Assembly (NCBI RefSeq): GCF_030548465.1 | Contig: NZ_JAUOSF010000002.1 | Location: forward strand, 1 to 64,000 | Direction of reading: 5' to 3' | Source of the DNA: Tamlana sp. 2_MG-2023 | Lineage (GTDB): Bacteria > Bacteroidota > Bacteroidia > Flavobacteriales > Flavobacteriaceae | DNA length: 64,000 bases | In this document: piece by piece, positions 24,804 through 33,337 of the stretch | Layout of the letters: each line of letters starts with the position of its first letter | Position numbering within the stretch: the first letter of the stretch is position 1 | The notes under the pieces: generated by a model | Databases searched by the model: none | Told to the model about the DNA's origin: nothing | The model's input: the letters and a program-made list of their open reading frames with translations, nothing else | Translations under genes and position numbers: made by a program

Positions 24804-26114
24804 ATGGGAACATTTAAAATTGAAGGCGGTCACCAATTAAAGGGAAGTATTCAACCTCAAGGTGCAAAAAACGAAGCTTTACAAATTCTGTGTGCAGTTT
24901 TATTAACTCCAGAAGTCGTTACAATACATAATATTCCAAATATTATTGATGTTAATAAATTAATAGCCTTACTACAAAATCTAGGTGTAAAGGTTAACAA
25001 GTTAGAAAAGGGGACTTATACTTTTCAAGCGGATGATGTTAACTTAAAATATCTAGAATCTGATCAATTTAAAATTGACGGACGTGGTTTACGAGGTTCT
25101 ATCATGATTGTTGGTCCGTTATTAGCACGTTTCGGTAGAGGTTTTATACCTAAGCCAGGGGGAGATAAAATTGGGCGTCGTCGTTTAGATACTCACTTTG
25201 AAGGCTTAATTAACTTAGGTGCAAAATTTAGATACAGCAAAGAAGAACAGTTTTATGGTGTTGAAGCTGAAAAACTAAAAGGTGCTTACATGCTTCTTGA
25301 AGAAGCTTCAGTAACAGGAACAGCAAATATTTTAATGGCTGCTGTTTTAGCTGAAGGAAAAACAACGATTTACAACGCAGCTTGCGAACCTTATTTACAG
25401 CAATTATGTAAAATGCTGAATAGAATGGGGGCTAAAATTAGCGGAGTAGGTTCTAATTTATTAGTCATTGAAGGTGTAGATAGCCTTGGCGGAACAGAGC
25501 ATACCATGCTTCCAGATATGATTGAAATTGGAAGTTGGATTGGTCTTGCTGCGATGACTAAAAGCGAATTAACGATCACTAATGTGTCTTGGGATGATTT
25601 GGGAGTGATTCCTGCAACGTTTAGAAAATTAGGAATTACTGTAGAACAGCGTGGTGACGATATTTATATCCCTGCACATACTAATGGTTACGAAATTCAA
25701 AGTTTTATAGATGGTTCTATTTTAACTATTTCTGATGCACCATGGCCTGGATTTACGCCAGATTTACTAAGTATCATTTTAGTAGTGGCAACACAAGCTA
25801 GAGGAAGTGTTTTAATTCACCAAAAGATGTTCGAAAGTCGTTTATTCTTCGTTGATAAATTAATTGATATGGGCGCTAAAATTATTTTATGTGATCCGCA
25901 TAGAGCAACCGTTATAGGTCATGATTTTAAATCGACATTAAAGGCAACAACAATGACCTCGCCAGATATTCGTGCAGGTGTGTCTTTATTAATAGCGGCG
26001 CTTTCTGCTAAAGGAACATCATCTATTCAAAATATCGAACAAATAGATAGAGGTTACGAACATATTGATGAACGTTTACGTGCTATAGGTGCAAAAATTG
26101 AGCGTATCGACTAA
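24804..26114 (+). CDS. murA: UDP-N-acetylglucosamine 1-carboxyvinyltransferase
   Basis: This is a 436-aa EPSP-synthase-fold enzyme that adds enolpyruvate to UDP-GlcNAc, the first committed step of peptidoglycan synthesis. Conserved blocks are GAKNEALQI (Lys22-Asn23), GRGLRGSIMIVGPLLARFG (residues 93-111), the active loop PGGDKIGRRRLDTH (118-131) and the late SPDIRAGVSLLIAALSAKG. In the loop the catalytic Cys (Cys115 in E. coli) is replaced by Asp121. Known Cys-to-Asp MurA enzymes stay active but are not alkylated by fosfomycin. The length is normal. It is probably co-transcribed with the DUF4290 gene, seven bases upstream, and a terminator follows. Confidence 0.96.
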   Translation: MGTFKIEGGHQLKGSIQPQGAKNEALQILCAVLLTPEVVTIHNIPNIIDVNKLIALLQNLGVKVNKLEKGTYTFQADDVNLKYLESDQFKIDGRGLRGSIMIVGPLLARFGRGFIPKPGGDKIGRRRLDTHFEGLINLGAKFRYSKEEQFYGVEAEKLKGAYMLLEEASVTGTANILMAAVLAEGKTTIYNAACEPYLQQLCKMLNRMGAKISGVGSNLLVIEGVDSLGGTEHTMLPDMIEIGSWIGLAAMTKSELTITNVSWDDLGVIPATFRKLGITVEQRGDDIYIPAHTNGYEIQSFIDGSILTISDAPWPGFTPDLLSIILVVATQARGSVLIHQKMFESRLFFVDKLIDMGAKIILCDPHRATVIGHDFKSTLKATTMTSPDIRAGVSLLIAALSAKGTSSIQNIEQIDRGYEHIDERLRAIGAKIERID

Positions 26115-26140
26115 TTATGAGTAACTTATTATATATACAA

Positions 26141-26173
26141 AAAGGCTTGTTTTTTTTAAACAAGTCTTTTTTT
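26141..26173 (+). terminator. Intrinsic terminator after murA
   Basis: A 10-bp stem, AGGCTTGTTT with AAACAAGTCT (one G-U pair), is followed by eight T, 29 bases past the murA stop. Confidence 0.8.
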
Positions 26174-26334
26174 GTGCTTAATTTATTCTGTAACTCAAAT
26201 ACGATAAAACTGTGTCAATATAAGTTGAAACTGTTTTAGGCTTATTAAAAAAAAATAGCCATTCAGATTAGTTAGAATTAAATAAAATAATCCTTATCAT
26301 GAAAATAAGGGAACACTAGGGGGTAGGGAGCGGA

Positions 26335-26384
26335 CATAAAAAAGCCCTTGCTTATAATATACGTTATAAAAGCAAGGGCTTAAA
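26335..26384 (-). terminator. Intrinsic terminator of the 71-aa gene
   Basis: A perfect 11-bp stem, AAGCCCTTGCT/AGCAAGGGCTT, has an 18-base loop. On the minus strand it is followed by a T run and lies seven bases past the stop at 26391. Confidence 0.75.
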
Positions 26385-26390
26385 AATAGG

Positions 26391-26606
26391 TTAAGGTCTA
26401 CCTTTTAACCTTTTTTCAATTTTTTGTTTTATAGCTGTTAAGCGTTTCATAAGATCCATGATTTCGGGATCTTTTTCTTCTTTATAGATGCTGTTTAAGC
26501 TTAATATTAGTTCTTTTACTTCTCTAGACGATTCTATGCGTTCACTAGTTGTTTTAAACGTGTGCTTGCGTTGTTCGAATTCTAAAGCTCGGTCTATAAT
26601 CTCCAT
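26391..26606 (-). CDS. Small helical protein of unknown function
   Basis: This 71-aa, highly charged protein is almost entirely predicted helix: EFEQRKHTFKTTSERIESSREVKELILSLNSIYKE, then DLMKRLTAIKQKIEKRLKG with a heptad-like pattern. I do not recognise a family. Its own strong terminator and ATG start support it as a real gene. A coiled-coil or adaptor role is possible but is only inferred from composition. Confidence 0.65.
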   Translation of the reverse strand: MEIIDRALEFEQRKHTFKTTSERIESSREVKELILSLNSIYKEEKDPEIMDLMKRLTAIKQKIEKRLKGRP

Positions 26607-26965
26607 ACAGTATGTTTAATCTTTAATCAATTTTAAGGGAAGTAACGTGTAGTTTTTCGTCACAATTCGCCAATATAATAAAATCTATGATATTTTCGAT
26701 TTTTATAGTGAATAATTATGTAAATTTTAGTATTCTATCGTTTAATACATCCGATTTTTCATTATTAAAGGTTTTAGAACCTTAAATTGTTGTTTTTTTT
26801 AATGGTTTTTTAGTCGAAGTTAAACGTTAAAGCAAGCTCGAATAATTAGGCTTTCTATTCGTATTAGGCTCCTTTAAAAATGAAGTTATTTTATAGTTTT
26901 GTTAACAAAAAACGAAATTTGGATGTGTAATTTTATAGCTATTATTTAATTCAAAATAAATTGAA
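26607..26965. promoter_or_regulatory. Divergent intergenic region with a TTTTGTTAACAAAA palindrome
   Basis: These 359 bases separate the divergent 71-aa and DUF2911 genes and hold no gene. The perfect 14-bp palindrome TTTTGTTAACAAAA lies at 26897-26910, 56 bases before the DUF2911 ATG. A small AAGGTT-TTAG-AACCTT hairpin is near 26769-26784. The TTTTGT/ACAAAA half sites are the same as those at 49457-49472 upstream of the fasciclin gene but with a 2-base instead of a 4-base centre. Confidence 0.4.
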
Positions 26966-27817
26966 ATGAAAAAATTACTATTACTTTTTATGACTTGTGC
27001 TACAGTGTTTTCTGTAAATGCTCAAGTAAACACACCACAACCAAGTCCTGCTGCTAAATTAGAGCAAAAAGTTGGTTTAACAGATGTTACCCTTGAATAT
27101 TCTAGACCAAGTGTAAAAGGACGTATTATCTTTGGTGATCTTGTACCATATAGTAAAATGTGGAGAACAGGAGCGAATAAAAATACAATCATCACATTTA
27201 GTACAGAAGCAGAGATTGATGGTTATAAATTAAAGCCAGGTTCTTATGCCATTTTCACAGAACCAGGAGAAAGCCTTTGGAAAGTTTACTTTTATTCAGA
27301 TACTGAAAACTGGGGAACTCCAAAAAAATGGGATGAAACTAATGTCGTAGCTGTTACATCTGTAAAAGCACACAGTGTTCCTTTTAATGTGGAAACCTTT
27401 ACTTTAGATATTAATAGCATTACTAATAGTGGCGCTAATATTGAACTTATTTGGGAGAAAACATATATCGCTATTCCTTTCACAGTTCCTACAGACGATG
27501 CTGTTTTAGCGAGCATTAATGATGTTCTAGGTGGAAGTCCAAAAGCAAGTGATTATTATGCTGCGGCATCTTATTACTTACAAGAAGGGAAAAGTCCTAA
27601 GCAAGCTATGGAATGGATTGATAAAGCTGTTGAAATGACCAAAGAGAAACCACTTTTCTATTATATAAGAAAACAGTCTCTAATTCATGCTAAAGCAGGA
27701 GATTCGAAAGGCGCTATTGCAGCGGCAAGAAAATCATTGGAATTAGCTAAAATTGCTGGAAATGATGATTACGTAAAAATGAATCAAGATTCTTTAGATG
27801 AATGGTTGGGCGAGTAA
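26966..27817 (+). CDS. DUF2911 domain-containing exported protein with TPR-like tail
   Basis: This is a 283-aa protein with a Sec signal peptide cleaved near residue 19 (SVNAQ). The DUF2911 domain (about 25-165) has the family pattern SPAAKLEQKVGLTDVTLEYSRPSVKGR, GDLVPYSKMWRTGANKNT and KLKPGSYAIFTEPGE. Residues 185-283 form two to three TPR-like helical repeats (DYYAAASYYLQEGKSPKQAMEWIDKA, IRKQSLIHAKAGDSKGAIAAARKSLELA). It is abundant in flavobacterial genomes; the function is unknown and the location is probably periplasmic. It is a single gene with a terminator 27 bases past the stop. Confidence 0.88.
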   Translation: MKKLLLLFMTCATVFSVNAQVNTPQPSPAAKLEQKVGLTDVTLEYSRPSVKGRIIFGDLVPYSKMWRTGANKNTIITFSTEAEIDGYKLKPGSYAIFTEPGESLWKVYFYSDTENWGTPKKWDETNVVAVTSVKAHSVPFNVETFTLDINSITNSGANIELIWEKTYIAIPFTVPTDDAVLASINDVLGGSPKASDYYAAASYYLQEGKSPKQAMEWIDKAVEMTKEKPLFYYIRKQSLIHAKAGDSKGAIAAARKSLELAKIAGNDDYVKMNQDSLDEWLGE

Positions 27818-27844
27818 GCTTAACATTTAAGAACCTGATATAAC

Positions 27845-27876
27845 AAAAACGCAACCTTTTCGGGTTGCGTTTTTTT
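27845..27876. terminator. Bidirectional intrinsic terminator
   Basis: AACGCAACC/GGTTGCGTT, extended with A-T pairs to 12 bp, encloses a 6-base loop, with A and T runs on both sides. It lies between the convergent DUF2911 and Gfo/Idh genes. Confidence 0.88.
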
Positions 27877-27896
27877 GTTATTTATAGATTATTAGT

Positions 27897-28871
27897 TTAA
27901 TAATTTAAATTAATAAGTGCTCGAACTTTGTCTAGAGTATTTATCAATTGTTCGCTAAAATTAAAAGTCATGATATCACTTTCAGTCTTACCTTGACGCA
28001 GTAATTCATTAAAATGAATGGTTTCGTAATTATAACCGATAGTATCGTAACCAAAATCAATAGTTTCTTCTTTAACTTGAGTTGTGATGGTTACCGTTGA
28101 AGGTTGATGAAACATGCCATTAATTTTAACTGTTGCTCTTTCGAATTGAAAAGTAGCTTCCGTTGGCAAGTCTTCTAATAGAGAACTTTTTAAATGCGCC
28201 GTTGCACCGTTATCATATTGAAAAATAATGTCACATGATGAATCGGCACCATTATCAAAATAGGTCGCTTTTGCTTCTATATTTTCTGGAATACCTAAAG
28301 ATGATAGGGCTGCGAAAATAGGGTAGATGCCTATATCTAACAAACTCCCACCTCCTAATGATTTATTATATAATCGAGACGTGTCGTCAAAAGTTCTGTA
28401 AAAGCCGAAATCAGCTTCAAGTTTCTGGAGTTTACCGTAAGTTTTGTTTTCAATAATATTTAGAACATAGTTGTAATGAGGTAGGAAATAGGTCCAAAGT
28501 GCCTCCATTAAAAGGACGTTCTTCTCTTTTGCTTTGAAAACCATTTCCTGAACTTCTTCTATATTCATGGCAAACGGTTTTTCACAAAGTACAGCGATTC
28601 CATGTTCTAAACATAAAAGCGTATTCTCCTTATGAAAGGTATGTGGTGTCGCGATGTAAACCGCATCGATATTAGGATCTTCAGCTAATAATTTATAACT
28701 ATCATAGGCTTTAGTGGCATTAAACTTTTCCGCGAAAGCGTTTGCTTTTTCTTGAGTTCGTGAAGCTACAGCATAAAGTTTTGCTCCAGAAACCGTCTGC
28801 AAGTCTGTAGCAAATTTATTAGCGATTTTCCCAAGGCCTATAATGCCCCAATTAATTGTTTTCTGTTCCAA
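27897..28871 (-). CDS. Gfo/Idh/MocA family NAD(P)-dependent oxidoreductase
   Basis: This is a 324-aa dehydrogenase. The N-terminal Rossmann fold begins INWGIIGLGKIANKFATDL (GxGxxA, residues 9-20), and the family signature CEKPFAMN is at about 95-102, with the catalytic Lys in EKP. LLDIGIYPIFAA near residue 176 corresponds to the DxGxHxxD-like segment. Members oxidise or reduce sugars and cyclitols; the substrate here is unknown. No ATG fits; translation starts at TTG 28871, inside the end of the symporter gene (20-base overlap), which means translational coupling. With the upstream symporter and PIG-L deacetylase it suggests uptake and conversion of an (amino-)sugar-type compound. Confidence 0.85.
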   Translation of the reverse strand: MEQKTINWGIIGLGKIANKFATDLQTVSGAKLYAVASRTQEKANAFAEKFNATKAYDSYKLLAEDPNIDAVYIATPHTFHKENTLLCLEHGIAVLCEKPFAMNIEEVQEMVFKAKEKNVLLMEALWTYFLPHYNYVLNIIENKTYGKLQKLEADFGFYRTFDDTSRLYNKSLGGGSLLDIGIYPIFAALSSLGIPENIEAKATYFDNGADSSCDIIFQYDNGATAHLKSSLLEDLPTEATFQFERATVKINGMFHQPSTVTITTQVKEETIDFGYDTIGYNYETIHFNELLRQGKTESDIMTFNFSEQLINTLDKVRALINLNY

Positions 28872-30573
28872 TGGCTTTGTTGTTTGGTAATATATATTGA
28901 AGGATACATGCCAAGGTAATCACGATTAGGCAACCTACAAAATTTAACCACAAAAAAGGCAGGTTAATGTATTCATATTCATTTAACAAGAATAAACTAA
29001 TTACCAAAACTTGAGTGATTAATGCGCCTATGAAAACAGCGTTTCCTTTTACAAACTTGAAGAAAAAAGCTAACAAGAAAATACCAAGAACGTTGCCGTA
29101 AAATATAGAGCCAATAATGTTTACAAGCTGGATTAAATTTTCAGCCAAATTAGCTACACACGCAATACCAATAGCAATAAGGCCCCAGCCAAAAGTGAAC
29201 CATTTAGAGGCTCTTACCATGGCTTCTTCGGTTTTTTCTCCGGCATTACGTTTGTATAAATCCATGGTCGTTGTAGAACCTAAGGCGTTTAATTCACTTG
29301 CCGTACTGGACATAGCGGCACTTAAAATCACGGCTAGTAATAAACCAATTAATCCGCGAGGTAAGTTGTTTAATATGAAATGAATAAAGACATAATCTTT
29401 GTCATTACTTTCTACCTTTATGCCTTTACTTTCCGAGGCTTTGTCGATAAGTAATCGAGCTTCATCTCGTATATCGTCATGTACTTGATTGGCAATAGCC
29501 ATATATTTTGTAGCGTTTTCATCTTCTGAAGCAATAAAAGACTTTATAATTTTTTGCTTATCATTAAAAACTTCCTTTTGCTCTTTTTGAAGGGTTTGAT
29601 AGGCATCGGCATATTCCGAATTTAAAACCACTTCAGTAGCTGTAGGGTTGAAGTTTACTGGCGATTCATTAAACTGATAAAAAACAAAAACCATAACCCC
29701 AACTAGCAGAATAAAAAACTGCATAGGAATTTTTAAAATACCGTTGAAAATTAATCCCAACTGCATTTCTTTTACCGATTTACCAGAAAGGTATCGCTGC
29801 ACTTGACTTTGGTCTGTACCGAAATAGGAAAGCATTAAAAAGGTTCCGCCAATAATACCGCTCCAAAACGTGTAGCGGTTATTCAAATCGAATGAAAAAT
29901 CGAGTACTTCCATTTTTCCGCTGGCTCCAGCAATATCTAAAGCTTTTTTAAAGGTAATATCCTGCGGAAGTTTATCTACAATAAGAAAAAAGGCCACTAG
30001 CATTCCGAAGAAGATAACTACCATTTGATGTTTCTGTGTCACGTTAACAGCACGGGTTCCTCCAGAAACCGTGTAAATAATAACGAGTAAACCAATGATA
30101 ATATTTAAGGTTAGTAGATCCCAACCTAAAACTACAGATAAGATAATAGCGGGTGCAAAAATGGTGATTCCTGCTGCCAATCCACGTTGAATAAGAAACA
30201 GTATGGCGGCTAACGTTCGTGTTTTTAAATCGAAACGTTTTTCTAAAAATTCGTAGGCTGTATAGACTTTAAGGCGATAGTATAAGGGGATAAATACCAT
30301 GCAAATAACCACCATGGCAATAGGCAAACCAAAATAAAATTGCACAAAGCCCATTCCGTCATTAAAAGCTTGTCCGGGAGTGGACAAAAAAGTAATCGCG
30401 CTTGCTTGAGTGGCCATTACAGATAAACCGATAGTCCACCATTTGGAGGTGTTGCCACCACGTAAATAATCTGTCACGTTTTTACTGCCTCGTGTTTGCC
30501 AAGTACCATAACCAACAATAGCAATTAATGTGGTACATAAAACCGTCCAGTCAATCCAACTTAAAGTTTGCAT
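28852..30573 (-). CDS. Sodium:solute symporter (SSS family)
   Basis: This is a 573-aa transporter with about 13 membrane segments and the LeuT-like SSS fold. The opening WIDWTVLCTTLIAIVGYGTW and GGNTSKWWTIGLSVMATQASAITFLSTPGQAF (residues 39-70) are standard, as is GTDQSQVQRYLSGKSVKEMQLG near 250. A hydrophilic insertion of about 70 residues near 305-375 is rich in charged residues and is typical of flavobacterial members. It should couple sodium entry to uptake of a sugar or carboxylate. It lies between a 36-aa peptide gene (3-base gap) and the Gfo/Idh gene (20-base overlap). Confidence 0.88.
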   Translation of the reverse strand: MQTLSWIDWTVLCTTLIAIVGYGTWQTRGSKNVTDYLRGGNTSKWWTIGLSVMATQASAITFLSTPGQAFNDGMGFVQFYFGLPIAMVVICMVFIPLYYRLKVYTAYEFLEKRFDLKTRTLAAILFLIQRGLAAGITIFAPAIILSVVLGWDLLTLNIIIGLLVIIYTVSGGTRAVNVTQKHQMVVIFFGMLVAFFLIVDKLPQDITFKKALDIAGASGKMEVLDFSFDLNNRYTFWSGIIGGTFLMLSYFGTDQSQVQRYLSGKSVKEMQLGLIFNGILKIPMQFFILLVGVMVFVFYQFNESPVNFNPTATEVVLNSEYADAYQTLQKEQKEVFNDKQKIIKSFIASEDENATKYMAIANQVHDDIRDEARLLIDKASESKGIKVESNDKDYVFIHFILNNLPRGLIGLLLAVILSAAMSSTASELNALGSTTTMDLYKRNAGEKTEEAMVRASKWFTFGWGLIAIGIACVANLAENLIQLVNIIGSIFYGNVLGIFLLAFFFKFVKGNAVFIGALITQVLVISLFLLNEYEYINLPFLWLNFVGCLIVITLACILQYILPNNKAIGTENN

Positions 30574-30576
30574 GTT

Positions 30577-30687
30577 TTAAAAGGATTTTGTGATGAAGTA
30601 AAAAGCAATAAAATAAAGCGCGTTGGCAACTAAGACAACAGTGTATAATTTGAGCCAAGTTTGTTTTGGCGGTTCTTCGTTATCCAT
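30577..30687 (-). CDS. 36-aa single-span membrane peptide upstream of the symporter
   Basis: This short gene begins ATG at 30687 and encodes 36 residues. The N-terminus is MDNEEPPKQTWLKLY, followed by one hydrophobic helix (about residues 15-32, TVVLVANALYFIAFYFI) and a TKSF end. It stops three bases before the symporter start and begins seven bases after the PIG-L stop, so it fills the gap of a tight operon. Small one-span subunits precede or follow several sodium symporters (for example the YhdT-PanF pairing). A role as a partner of the symporter is inferred from position only. Confidence 0.7.
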   Translation of the reverse strand: MDNEEPPKQTWLKLYTVVLVANALYFIAFYFITKSF

Positions 30688-30694
30688 AATGTAG

Positions 30695-33211
30695 TTAATT
30701 TTCAGGTTGATTCATCGTTCCTTTTCCTATAGATAGCATGTTTGCAAATAAACGGTAAGCGCCAGAAACGCCTGCTGGAAACTCTCTAAAGAAGCTTAAA
30801 CCTGTGTAAATATAGTAGCCTTTTCCGTGTTTTGCGACAAGTAAGCTTCCTTTTTTATCAGACTCCTTTTTGTCGTGTAGCTCTAAAATAGGGGTAAATT
30901 CTTTGCCCCATGAATCTGGGAAATATAAGCCGCGTTCTTGTGTCCAGCCTTCAAAATCTTTTTGAGTGATTTTATTAGGATAGTTTAAAACGGGGTGATT
31001 TGGTTTTAAAAAGCGTACTTCGGCATTTTCATCGGTAACACGATCTCTAGATACATTTAATTTGTATGGTGCGATATTTTCAACTTTTAAACCACGGTTA
31101 GTATTGTATTGCACGATCATATTTCCGCCTTGAGCGACAAAATCAAATAACTGTTGTTGTTTAAATTGCAAATCGTCAAGCGTGTTGTAAGCGCGAATAC
31201 CAACAACGACGGCATCAAATTTATTTAATGATTCAGGTGAAATGTCTTCTGGTTTTAAAAACTGAACCTGATATCCAATTTGCTCTAAGCTTTCAGGAAC
31301 AACATCGCCTGCCCCTTGGATGTATGCAATGTGGTTACCTTTTTTCTGAATATCTAAACGCACCACCTTGCTCTCGCTTGGTAACAATACTGTTTGCTGC
31401 GGAATGTGACTGTAATCAATTTCTATAAGTTCCTTGCTATAGGCTTCGTTACCCACATAAACGATGGGTTTAATGTATCCTTCGCTACCATTTTTTGGAG
31501 GAACAACTGTAAAAATGAAATTTTGATCTTCGCCTTTGTGAGCGATTGAAACTTTTTGAGATTTAGGTGAAATTTGCCAATCTGAAGGGTGTTCAATTTC
31601 TATGGTGCCTTCCAAATTATCATGGCCAGCTTTAACAATGACATTAATTTGTCGTTTTTCATCGGAATTAAAAATGATGACTTTTTCTGTTATTGCAGCT
31701 GAAGCTTGGGTGATGATTTCAAACGGACGGTATAATTCGCCTTTATCGGGCTCTGAATAGCGTTGAATAACGTCTTTAGTAATGGTAAACGGGACGTTGT
31801 TGATGAGTAAATTAAAATCAACTTGGTACGCTCGAGGTGTTTCAGGCAGGCCAATTAAGCTTTCATCTTCGACGTGATACATACCTAAACTTCCTTTTTC
31901 ATTTAACCAATATGGTGTAGTAGGTTTTTGGTCCTTCTTTATTTTAAGTACCTCGTTAAAGTTGTATTTAATATTGTTTTTTAGTGCAATATTTTTTGAA
32001 ATATTAATGGCTTCTGAAGTTTTAAAACCTACCAGCGTCATAGGTACTTCACTTCGGTTTAGTACTTCAATATTTAATTTCACAGCTTCATCTGGTGTGG
32101 CCCAGTTGGTTTCCGCGGAAGCTTCTAAATATAAACCAGCACACATTTCTATAATATGAATGAGTTCTTTAGATTTTTGTATTTTCCAGTGTTCATCTTC
32201 AATATTTTGTAGCATTTTATAAGCTTCAACAAGTTGAGGCATGTGTGATGCAGGATTTTTAAAGTTGAAGTTTTTTTCAACATTATATAAAATATCTCCA
32301 ATAGCATTTCCGCCTTTAATCCTGTTCCAAGTGGTGTCGATGCCTTCAAAAATATCATCGTTATTTTTTAACGGATCTCCTTTAAGAAATTCTATGTACT
32401 CTTGTTGTGTACCTCGTTGCGTTAAATTTCCAAAACCTTGGCATAAATGCTGACTTCTAGCTATCGCTGCTACTTCGTTGTTGGATAGTCCTTTTAAGGG
32501 GTAGTAAGTACCAATATCAAAACTAATCATGTCGCTTTTATCAGCTTTATCAAATTTATCTTGTCCGCCATAAAACCAATGACTGGTGTTAAAAAACAAG
32601 CGTTTTGGTTGCCATAAATGCGTTCTGCTTAATTGATTAGGAAAAGCTGTTTTGTCGTTTGCCAGGTCAAAGGCTTCAACACTTAGCATCGCAGAACCTG
32701 TATGGTGACCATGGGTTGTTCCTGGACTTCTGTGATCAAAACGGTTAATGATAATATCTGGTTGAAAGGTTCTAATGGCCAAAACCACATCGCTTAAAAC
32801 ATCATCTTTATCCCAGATTTCAAAAGTTTCGTCAGGGTGTTTTGAATACCCAAAATCGTTTGCTCTTGTAAATAGTTGTTCGCCACCATCTACACGACGC
32901 GCGGCAAGTAATTCTTGGGTTCTTAAAACACCCAGTAATTCTCTTATATCTGAACCAATTAAATTTTGTCCGCCATCACCACGTGTTAAGGATAAATAGG
33001 CTGTTCTGGCTTTTACATGGTTAGACATGTATGAAATTAAGCGGGTATTTTCATCATCTGGATGTGCCGCTACGTATAAAACGGAACCTAAAAAGTTAAG
33101 TTTTTGGATGGACTCGTAAATTTCAGAAGAATTGCTTTTTATTGGAGTTTGTGCGTAGGTAATTGATAGCGTAAAAAGGGCTATCATTAAAGAAAGTAGA
33201 TTTTTATTCAT
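30695..33211 (-). CDS. PIG-L (LmbE-type) deacetylase, large exported form
   Basis: This is an 838-aa exported protein with a signal peptide ending ITYAQ (residue 21). The PIG-L domain (about 40-260) carries AHPDDE at residues 49-54 (zinc ligands His50, Asp53) and the distal THGHHTGSAML motif (near 166-176). The remaining 570 residues include an NPCBM/Ig-like beta region and a C-terminal ThuA/GATase-like domain (about 640-830: FDAVVVGIRAYNTL, YNTNRGLKVENIAPY). PIG-L enzymes de-N-acetylate N-acetylglucosamine-containing substrates; this large form is common in Bacteroidetes and its substrate is untested. It is first in the operon with the 36-aa peptide, symporter and Gfo/Idh enzyme. Confidence 0.88.
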   Translation of the reverse strand: MNKNLLSLMIALFTLSITYAQTPIKSNSSEIYESIQKLNFLGSVLYVAAHPDDENTRLISYMSNHVKARTAYLSLTRGDGGQNLIGSDIRELLGVLRTQELLAARRVDGGEQLFTRANDFGYSKHPDETFEIWDKDDVLSDVVLAIRTFQPDIIINRFDHRSPGTTHGHHTGSAMLSVEAFDLANDKTAFPNQLSRTHLWQPKRLFFNTSHWFYGGQDKFDKADKSDMISFDIGTYYPLKGLSNNEVAAIARSQHLCQGFGNLTQRGTQQEYIEFLKGDPLKNNDDIFEGIDTTWNRIKGGNAIGDILYNVEKNFNFKNPASHMPQLVEAYKMLQNIEDEHWKIQKSKELIHIIEMCAGLYLEASAETNWATPDEAVKLNIEVLNRSEVPMTLVGFKTSEAINISKNIALKNNIKYNFNEVLKIKKDQKPTTPYWLNEKGSLGMYHVEDESLIGLPETPRAYQVDFNLLINNVPFTITKDVIQRYSEPDKGELYRPFEIITQASAAITEKVIIFNSDEKRQINVIVKAGHDNLEGTIEIEHPSDWQISPKSQKVSIAHKGEDQNFIFTVVPPKNGSEGYIKPIVYVGNEAYSKELIEIDYSHIPQQTVLLPSESKVVRLDIQKKGNHIAYIQGAGDVVPESLEQIGYQVQFLKPEDISPESLNKFDAVVVGIRAYNTLDDLQFKQQQLFDFVAQGGNMIVQYNTNRGLKVENIAPYKLNVSRDRVTDENAEVRFLKPNHPVLNYPNKITQKDFEGWTQERGLYFPDSWGKEFTPILELHDKKESDKKGSLLVAKHGKGYYIYTGLSFFREFPAGVSGAYRLFANMLSIGKGTMNQPEN

Positions 33212-33337
33212 TTTGGTTGTTCGCTAAAAAATCAAATATAAAAAGTTGTAGGCGGGATAGCTAGGTTTTAATGTTTCTTTAACGGTTTGGAAAGGTCATT
33301 TGAATATTGAAAAGGGCTCATCAAATTTGATTGAAAC

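Noticed and set aside
32149-32358. Alternative frames within the PIG-L gene
   Set aside because: They lie wholly inside the deacetylase and show low-complexity Lys/Leu composition.
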